64,000 bases of DNA, from assembly GCF_023065955.2 (NCBI RefSeq), contig NW_026622985.1:3432001-3496000 (forward strand), in the 5' to 3' direction. Under the pieces are notes generated by a model. It worked only from the letters and a program-made list of their open reading frames with translations. It was not told the DNA's origin and did not search any database. Below, in pieces: positions 58,145 through 64,000 of the stretch. Each line of letters opens with the position of its first letter. The first letter of the stretch is position 1. The stretch is from Ursus arctos (taxonomy: Eukaryota > Chordata > Mammalia > Carnivora > Ursidae). The position numbers were made by a program, and so were the translations under genes.

Positions 58145-58687
58145 TGTGTAGGGGAGCCAAGGGCACTCTGCCCAAAATGTACCACAATGGCATATTGATT
58201 ATTTTGAATTGAAGCTACTTGGGAAACAGCTGGTGCAAAGACCCTCAGACCCTCCTCTATCCCCGTGAAGGCAGGAAACAGATCTCCCATATGAAAAATA
58301 CCCTCACTGCACTAAGAAATAAAAGACATTCTTAGCACCAAATATAAGGACCTTACAGTCAAGAAGGCAGTAAAAACAAACCTTGTTATGTCTTTCCCCC
58401 TAATCTACTATCTCAGTCTAAATCCACTTAGATTTCCTTACTATTTAAAGCCCCCAAACACCTGTTTTCTTTCTCCTGTCAATTCCTCACAAATTTATTG
58501 TCTCTGTAACTAAAATGTATAAAAACTGCACACCTTGGTTCTTTCTTTAGGTCTCATTTTAATTTGGGGGGCCTCCCCGCTCAGGTAATAAAACTTTTTT
58601 TTCTCCTGTTAATCTGTTTTATATAAATTTACTTCTTAGTCCAGCTGGAAGATACTGAAGGAAAAAGAACTTCTCTTTCCCTACACA
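58145..58687 (+). mobile_element. Solitary endogenous retrovirus LTR, 543 bp, nested in L1M
   Basis: Begins TGTGTAGGG and ends CCCTACACA, a perfect 9-bp terminal inverted repeat with TG...CA ends. A TATA box (TATAAAA, 58518-58524) is followed about 65 bp later by an AATAAA polyadenylation signal (58587-58592), giving a U3-R-U5 layout. Host L1 sequence resumes at 58688 with 'tacaatgggatactatatca'. The 4-bp flanks (TCCT and TACA) do not match, so the target duplication is lost or the insertion was followed by a rearrangement. No internal viral gene is present. The short TATA-to-polyA spacing and the GC-rich 'ggggggcctccccgctcagg' before the polyA signal recall gammaretrovirus-like LTRs; class is inference. 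Confidence 0.85.
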
Positions 58688-59000
58688 TACAATGGGATAC
58701 TATATCACAGTAAAAAGAAATAAATCACTGATATGCTAAGCAACTTAAATGGATCTCGAAAGCATTATTCTAAGTAACATTCTATGTAATTCCATGGAGA
58801 ACAGATCGGTGGTCAGCAGGGTGAGGCATAGTCTGACTGCAAATACGTCTCACTGGGGACAGAGGCATTTCTGGTGGTGATGGGGCTGTTCTGTATCCTG
58901 CTCCTAATGGTAGTTACATGAGTCTGTACATGTTTTATAATTCATAGAATTGTATACAGAAAAGTCCATTTTATTGTATATTAATTTAAGCAATTTAATT

Positions 59001-59499
59001 AAAAAACTCCTCTTATGAAATGATCCTTTTCCCACTGTCACTTGAAGACTAGTGGATAACAATCATCTGTTACACTTGGAATGGTGTTTGTAAGCAAATG
59101 GCTACTTTGCATCTTTGTATACTCTTGTCGAATAAATACAGTAAGAATTTCACATAAAGTGGTACAGGAGAATAGAACATCTACACTGCCTGAATGGGGG
59201 TCACTTATTGTGAATGAGTACGGTCTGAAATAATAAGCTTTTGCTCCACTTAATGAAACACCTTCTTGCAGGCTGGAATTTTATTTATTTATTTATTTTT
59301 CTAATACACTAATACCGGCATTGAATTCTATCTCAGGCACCAGGCTTCTCATCTTTCAATCAAATAACTCTGCTAATTGGTGAGGCTTCCCCCTCTACCA
59401 TCTGCTGTGCTTGTAACTCCCAGCATTTTATGAGAAAGCTACACAGTTGCCTTTCTTGTTAACAGTTAATCAAACACAGAGAACCCCAGAGAAGGCAGT
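59001..59499. other. Unassigned sequence
   Basis: A short (TTTA)n lies at 59281-59299. No other repeat or frame. Confidence 0.45.
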
Positions 59500-59905
59500 C
59501 TGAGTCCCGTGCACAGAGACTCCTCAGGATGCTGGAGGTTTAGGACCGGCTGCATGCCAGAACGAACCGTTCCCTTGCACGGTCGGGGTGCGGCCCCATG
59601 GGCTCACCTCTGCTTCCATCAGGCAGGTCTCCTCCAGGTTCTCCCTTTCCCCAAGCACCAGGCTGCTGGTCCCTCTGCAGTGGTTTGCCACAGTTTCCAG
59701 AACAAAATACAACACAACACACAGCAAGCTGCTTCCCCCGCATCCTCTCCCCTGCTCGTGGCACATCGCTTCCCAGTCGTACCAGCTTCTGAGGATGGGC
59801 ATCCGAGGGGCTGACCCGGGAAGCTAAGAGCAGAGGGCCCCACGTGGAATCCCAACAGCGAGGACGTGGGGGAAGAAGTGGGCCTTACATTGCACACGTT
59901 TGGGG
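59500..59905. other. Locally GC-rich unassigned block
   Basis: Higher GC and more CpGs than the flanks (for example in 'gcacggtcggggtgcggccc' and 'ggcatccgaggggctgaccc'). Open frames of 64-101 codons occur in nearly every frame on both strands (59509-59814 plus, 59524-59802 minus, 59619-59897 minus), which is what stop-poor GC-rich DNA does. None has a recognisable motif. An unrecognised exon, old LTR or CpG remnant are all possible. Confidence 0.35.
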
Positions 59906-59967
59906 GCTGTTTGAAAAAATAAACAGAGCTTTCACACTTCTATTAACACTCTGCTACCAGCTAGCAT

Positions 59968-60168
59968 TTTTTTTTTTTAAGAGACAGAGAGAGAGAGCAC
60001 TGGAGGGGGATGAGGAGGGGCAGAGGGGGAGGGAGAGGGAGAGAATCTCTAGCAGGCTCTGTGCCCAGCACGTACCTGACACAGGGCTCAATCTCCCAAC
60101 CCTGAGATCATGACCTCAGCCGAAATCAAGAGACCAGGCTTAACCAACTGAGCCACGCAGGCACCCCT
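59968..60168 (-). mobile_element. Can-SINE, minus orientation
   Basis: T tract, long GA-rich region, 'ccctgagatcatgacctcag' and end 'gagccacgcaggcacccc'. Target duplication not apparent. Confidence 0.95.
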
Positions 60169-60252
60169 GTACGTTCTTAACTCTTATTATACAAACAATA
60201 AAATATAATAAAACATTTCCTCTTTCTTGACATGAATTGTATCCAAAAAGTC

Positions 60253-60270
60253 TATTTTCCCTTATTTCTT
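60253..60270. repeat. Left target-site duplication of LINE-1
   Basis: TATTTTCCCTTATTTCTT, perfectly repeated at 61060-61077. Confidence 0.95.
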
Positions 60271-61059
60271 TTTTTTTTTAAATGATTTTTTATTATATTA
60301 TGTTAGTCACCATACAGTACATCCCCGGTTTCCGATGTAAGGCTCGATGATTCATTAGTTGTGTATAACACCCAGTGCACCATGCAATACGTGCCCTCCT
60401 TACTACCCATCACCGGTCTATCCCATTCCCCCACCCCCCTCCCCTCTGAAGTCCTCAGTTTGTTTCTCATAGTCCATAGTCTCTCATGTTTCATTCCCCC
60501 TTCTGATTACCCCCCTTTCTTTATCCCTTTCTTCCCCTACTGATCATCCTAGTTCTTATGTTCCATAGATGAGAGAAATCATATGATAGTTGTCTTTCTC
60601 TGCTTGACTTATTTCACTTAGCATTATCTCCTCCAGTGCTGTCCATGTTGTAGCAAATGTTGAGAACTCGTTCTTTCTGATAGCTGAGTAATATTCCATT
60701 GTATATATGGACCACAACTTCTTAATCCAGTCATCTGTTGAAGGGCATCTTGGCTCCTTCCACGATTTAGCTATTGTGGACATTGCTGCTATGAACATTG
60801 GGGTGCATATGGCCCTTCTCTTCACTACGTCTGTATCTTTGGGGTAAATACCCAGTAGTGCAATGGCTGGATCATAGGGTAGCTCAATTTTTAACTTTTT
60901 AAGGGACCTCCACACTGTTTTCCAGAGTGGCTGTACCAACTTGCATTCCCACCAACAATGTAGGAGGGATCCCCTTTCTCCACATCCTCTCCAACAATTG
61001 TTGTTTCTTGCCTTGTCTATTTTTGCCATTCTAACTGGCGTAAGGTGGTATCTCAGTGT
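60271..61059 (-). mobile_element. Young-looking 5'-truncated caniform-type LINE-1, antisense
   Basis: 789 bp of L1: poly(T), 3'UTR ('gttagtcaccatacagtaca', 'acacccagtgcaccatgcaa') and the ORF2 C-terminus, bounded by a perfect 18-bp target duplication. The ORF2 frame is still open over 157 codons, and the copy shows few mutations relative to the family pattern seen at 1431-1934 and 48190-48535. Confidence 0.97.
60556..61029 (-). pseudogene. LINE-1 ORF2 C-terminal fragment, intact frame
   Basis: A 157-codon minus-strand frame equal to roughly the last eighth of L1 ORF2. It contains the C-terminal Cys/His motif [18 protein letters not shown] (C-x3-C-x7-H-x4-C) that contributes to RNA binding, then [35 protein letters not shown] and MEYYSAIRKNEF, ending at the natural stop. 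The Met is internal to ORF2; the endonuclease and reverse transcriptase are absent by 5' truncation, so no active enzyme is encoded. The open frame reflects recent insertion rather than selection. Confidence 0.93.
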
Positions 61060-61077
61060 TATTTTCCCTTATTTCTT
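61060..61077. repeat. Right target-site duplication of LINE-1
   Basis: Identical to 60253-60270. Confidence 0.95.
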
Positions 61078-61904
61078 GTCTCTGGATGTGACTTGCTTCA
61101 GTGAAGGTCAGAGAAGAGCATGGGGCGGAGGAGGAGAGAACTCACCCCCCTTCCCCTGGAGCCAGTGGAGTGTCCACACGGGTGGGGAAAGCTGAGCAGG
61201 AGACACAGATGCAATTAGGGACAATATTTGGTGGCGATTAGGTCCGTGCTGACCCAAAGCTGCAGCACTGAAGGCATTGTCAACTGCTTATTCGCCGTCC
61301 ATAATGATGTCCCCAGAATATTCATTATTAGAAGGACCTCATTAAAATTAGACTGTATAGTGACCTGTGGCATCAGGGTTTTCTTCACTGTGGAATACAT
61401 TCCCTGCACCTTGTTTACTGACATCAGGAACACACTGTTTGGCATAAATGATACAGTTTTGAGTTTAGATAGTGTTCTAGAAAAGATAAATTCAAAGCAG
61501 TACCCTGATTTTGTATTTCCAAATTTCCCCTGGACTGCCTCATTTTCCCCCTTTCTCTGCTAGATATCTTTTTTGCCTCATGCCACATCCCATCAGTTTT
61601 TCATTTTGCCCACCCTGTGTGTCTCTTTCGCATTCTGTCTTCTCTGCCCCTCCGCTAATGCCATCGTTCTCGGTTAAGGTCCTTCCACCTTCTGGGGTGG
61701 GGTGTGAAACCCGAGCGGATGATGTGGTTTTCTCAGTCATTGGAATGGAGTTGTGCTGCTGGCTTTTGTAAGGCAGTCCCCCGCACTCGATGCTGGCCGT
61801 GCAGGGACGTTCGGACAGAGCAAGGCATTGCCTGCACCCATGTAAAATCACTCTGCAGCCAGCAATAATATAGGTGAACGTGTGCTTATATTTGTCAATT
61901 GAGA
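61078..61904. other. Unassigned sequence; possible conserved block at 61230-61480
   Basis: 61230-61480 is free of repeats and open on both strands (111 codons plus at 61228-61563; 76 codons minus at 61215-61445), with AT-rich core sites such as 'agaatattcattattagaag'. It could be a conserved non-coding element; no motif supports coding. Confidence 0.3.
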
Positions 61905-62285
61905 ATCAAGGCAGAATGGAAATAAAACAAAAGTGTTTATGTGGGGTCTCAGAATTGCAATCCAGAAAGCAAGGACATAGGTGGCAACCCAAACTGTGTC
62001 CCACTAGGGGACACAAGTCAGGGCTTTTTAAAGACAGAGGGGGTTGTTAGTGTATGTTGTTTATGAGGAATTGTGATTGGTGTTGGCGGCAGAAAACGAA
62101 TCTTGGCTAAACAGAATGGGCAGCTAGGGTCTCACTAAGCATCATGTAGCAAGTCTTGCAGAGTTCTTGGAATATTTTCTGTTTGGTCCAGTTCCAAAGT
62201 TCATGGTTTCACAGGTGAGGACTTGCCTAAGACCCATCCCCTGCATGGCCTCCTGGCTCCACTTTAAAAACCTTTGACCTAGTGA
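61905..62285 (-). mobile_element. Possible ERV LTR, minus orientation
   Basis: Has wording I associate with an antisense mammalian LTR: 'gaattgcaatccagaaagca', 'gtcccactaggggacacaag', 'tcagggctttttaaagacag', 'gaggaattgtgattggtgtt'. No clear TG/CA boundaries or target duplication. Confidence 0.4.
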
Positions 62286-62309
62286 ATCCATTTTCTTTTT
62301 TTCTCTTTT

Positions 62310-62405
62310 CTATTTTTTTAAAATTTTTATTTTATTTAAATTCGATTAATTAACATACAGTGTATTATTAGTTTCCAAGGTAGAGTTCAGTGGTGAATGC
62401 ATTTT
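62310..62405 (-). mobile_element. Very short LINE-1 3' tip, antisense
   Basis: T-rich run then 'ttaattaacatacagtgtat' and 'tattagtttccaaggtagag', a carnivore L1 3' end. Possible flanks 'aatccattttctt' and 'aatgcattttatt'. Confidence 0.75.
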
Positions 62406-63499
62406 ATTTCACCTGTCACATAAGTATCCGTGTATAGAACCAAACTCTACATGTTCCTGTATAAACACGATGTATCTTGTCCAATTTCAATCAACTGAGT
62501 CTTCCATGAATGCAAATACCATGAACACTGAGGAAAGTCTACCCTGTCTTATTACAAAATTATAACAACTCCTGGTCCCGACGTCGGAATAAAATCACAC
62601 CGCTAGCAGAAATACCTTCCACACTGGGATCTGCCTGTCTGGACGTCTGTGCTGTTCTGGTGCAGTGCCTGGCCTGGTTCTGTTTACCGAATTTCGTCTC
62701 CTCCTCTTCACTGTCAAACAGCTGACCTGATTTCCCAACCTCCCCACTCAGGTGGGCTGTGTGAGCCTTTCTCACCAACACCGGCCTCCCTGGGTGTTGT
62801 AAAGCAGGTGTGTCTCGTCATCTGCTCTCCCTGCTACCTCCTGGCCAGAGCTGGAACCTTCAGCTAACGTTGAGGCCTGGAGATTTGGAAGCCATGAGGC
62901 GCAAGAGGGTCGCGAGCCTACACAACCACATGGGGAGTCGCTGACCCGGGAGAGAAAGCAGCTGTATCCTTCCATGCTACTGTGATTCAAGGAGTGAGTA
63001 CTTCAGCACCTGCTATTACTAATCCTTATTAATATAAGGAGTAAGCATCAGACCAATTCACTATGTCTTCTAGGGTAGCAATGCTTTGCAATTTGCATGT
63101 AAAATTATGCACTATTTCATTGTAAATTACTTTCATATTTTTTTCCTTTGTATTAGAATTAAGCAATTATGTATTTTTAAAATTATGTTACATAATTTAT
63201 ATTATCTGTGATTTCATTTCAGAAAAACAAATGAGGTATTACATATATTCATTATGAACATAATATGGATTAACCAGAATCCTAAATACAGCCCCGTCTT
63301 CTCCTGGGCTAATCTCATGGCTGATTTAGATAACTGTCTAGATTAGACTGGCCACTCACGTGGTTAGCAAGTAGGTGTTTGTAAGACATGTCCTCCTTCT
63401 GAAACAAATATCAAAAGCCTAATTTACCCTCTTGAGCAAGCAGAGCATGACTCCCCACTGCTTAAATGTGGGCTGTGCCTGGCATTTTTCTTCCGAAGA
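62406..63499. other. Unassigned sequence
   Basis: 62560-62990 is of moderate GC with several CpGs and overlapping short frames on both strands, perhaps an old LTR ('ggcctggagatttggaagcc'), not placed. 63100-63300 is AT-rich. Confidence 0.4.
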
Positions 63500-64000
63500 G
63501 TACAATAAGGAGAAGGGTAAAACAAAGAGTAACTTTGCAGCGAATAAACCTGGCAAACACTCAGCCAGGTGATCAAGGTTAACGTCAACTGTAGTAAGTC
63601 ATGCTGATCGCGCTAGACTTGATATGAGGTGATAAGAATGACAATCTACCATGTGTGGTCTTCCTTCCCAAAACCCTTCACCCCAGGGGATTCATGAGAA
63701 AAAAAAAGGACAAGCCGCAGTGGAGGGACATTCAACCTAACATGGGATGTGCACGCCCCAAATCTGTCGAGGTCATCCAACACACAGAAAATCAGAGAAA
63801 CCTTAGTCTGGAGGAGCCTGAGGGAACGTGGTGACTAACTGTGATGTGGCATCTCTGATGGAATTCCAGGAGAGAAAAAGGACGTGCAATAAAAACCAAG
63901 GAAATCTGAATAAACTATGGTCTTTATTTAATAATAGGGGATCAATATTGCTTCGTTACTTGTGACAAAGTCACCGTCCTAAGGTAAGATATTAGCAACA
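63500..64000 (+). mobile_element. L1M LINE-1 3'UTR, sense, running off the window
   Basis: Consensus landmarks in order: 'agccaggtgatcaaggttaa', 'gtagtaagtcatgctgatcg', 'accatgtgtggtcttccttc', 'ggattcatgagaaaaa', 'ctgtcgaggtcatcca', 'aaatctgaataaactatggt'. The element continues past 64000. Confidence 0.7.

Larger units (their letters stand above)
56200..59000 (+). mobile_element. L1M LINE-1, sense, rearranged and interrupted
   Basis: Left of the MaLR insertion (56270-56400) it looks like L1M 5' sequence ('aatgtctcagcaaagaaaca'). From about 56610 it is ORF2, including 'agaagattgctggaagaatc' and 'gacagtgtgggactggtgaa'. The frame 57427-57645 is a decayed ORF2 piece. From 58690 to about 59000 it is 3'UTR with 'tctggtggtgatggggctgt'. 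Interruptions: MaLR LTR 56438-56605, (AAT)n 56964-56995, SINE 57724-57900, solo LTR 58145-58687. Much of ORF1 and ORF2 is missing. Confidence 0.85.

Noticed and set aside
1..64000. CRISPR arrays, operons, phage or plasmid systems
   Set aside because: The repeat content is mammalian retroelement and microsatellite throughout. No spaced palindromic repeats, ribosome-binding sites or bacterial gene clusters are present, so I do not claim a new multi-gene system.

Overview
This window is nuclear DNA from a carnivoran mammal. The evidence is about twenty tRNA-derived Can-SINE (SINEC) copies, whose heads read GGGGCNCCTGGGTGGCTCAG on one strand or the other, together with carnivore-type LINE-1 3' ends. 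The L1 3' ends at 1431-1934, 48190-48535 and 60271-61059 look to me like the caniform (bear/panda/mustelid/seal) type; that narrower placement is memory-based inference. I find no convincing protein-coding gene, spliced exon set, structural RNA gene, CRISPR array or bacterial-type operon. All longer open frames are LINE remnants, microsatellite translations or short unrecognised frames. I read the window as intergenic or deep intronic DNA.

Layout. 1-8330 is a pile-up of LINE-1 copies, mostly antisense. It includes a probable twin-primed insertion (1431-2600), an older element with ORF2, endonuclease and ORF1 remnants, and two successive copies of an ORF1/5'UTR module (about 4600-6530 and 6530-8330). 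8370-12420 has one SINE, an AT-rich possible conserved element, and two opposed LTR-like segments (10058-10815 minus, 10823-11108 plus). 12425-16140 is L1 in both orientations with three SINEs. 16213-26520 is mostly unassigned sequence with scattered SINEs, MaLR LTRs (21727-22095, 23500-23795), L2 fragments and a candidate conserved non-coding block (19290-19840).

27480-34640 is a long antisense L1M tract. It is broken by a younger L1 3' end, a SINE, a TTTC tract and a 500-bp solo LTR with a perfect 6-bp target duplication (32095-32606). 35010-47590 holds MIR, a hAT-type DNA transposon, L2 LINEs and several SINEs between unassigned stretches. 47590-56190 alternates L1 3' ends and SINEs. 56200-59000 is a sense L1M copy interrupted by a MaLR LTR, a SINE and a 543-bp solo LTR. 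60253-61078 is a relatively young 5'-truncated L1 with an 18-bp target duplication. The end of the window (about 63500-64000) runs into an L1M 3'UTR.

No set of genes works together here. The biology visible is the layered history of retroelement insertion and a few non-coding blocks that might be regulatory. Repeat class calls rest on my recognition of consensus sequences, not on a database search. Family-level names are deliberately coarse, and boundaries of old elements are approximate to tens of bases.
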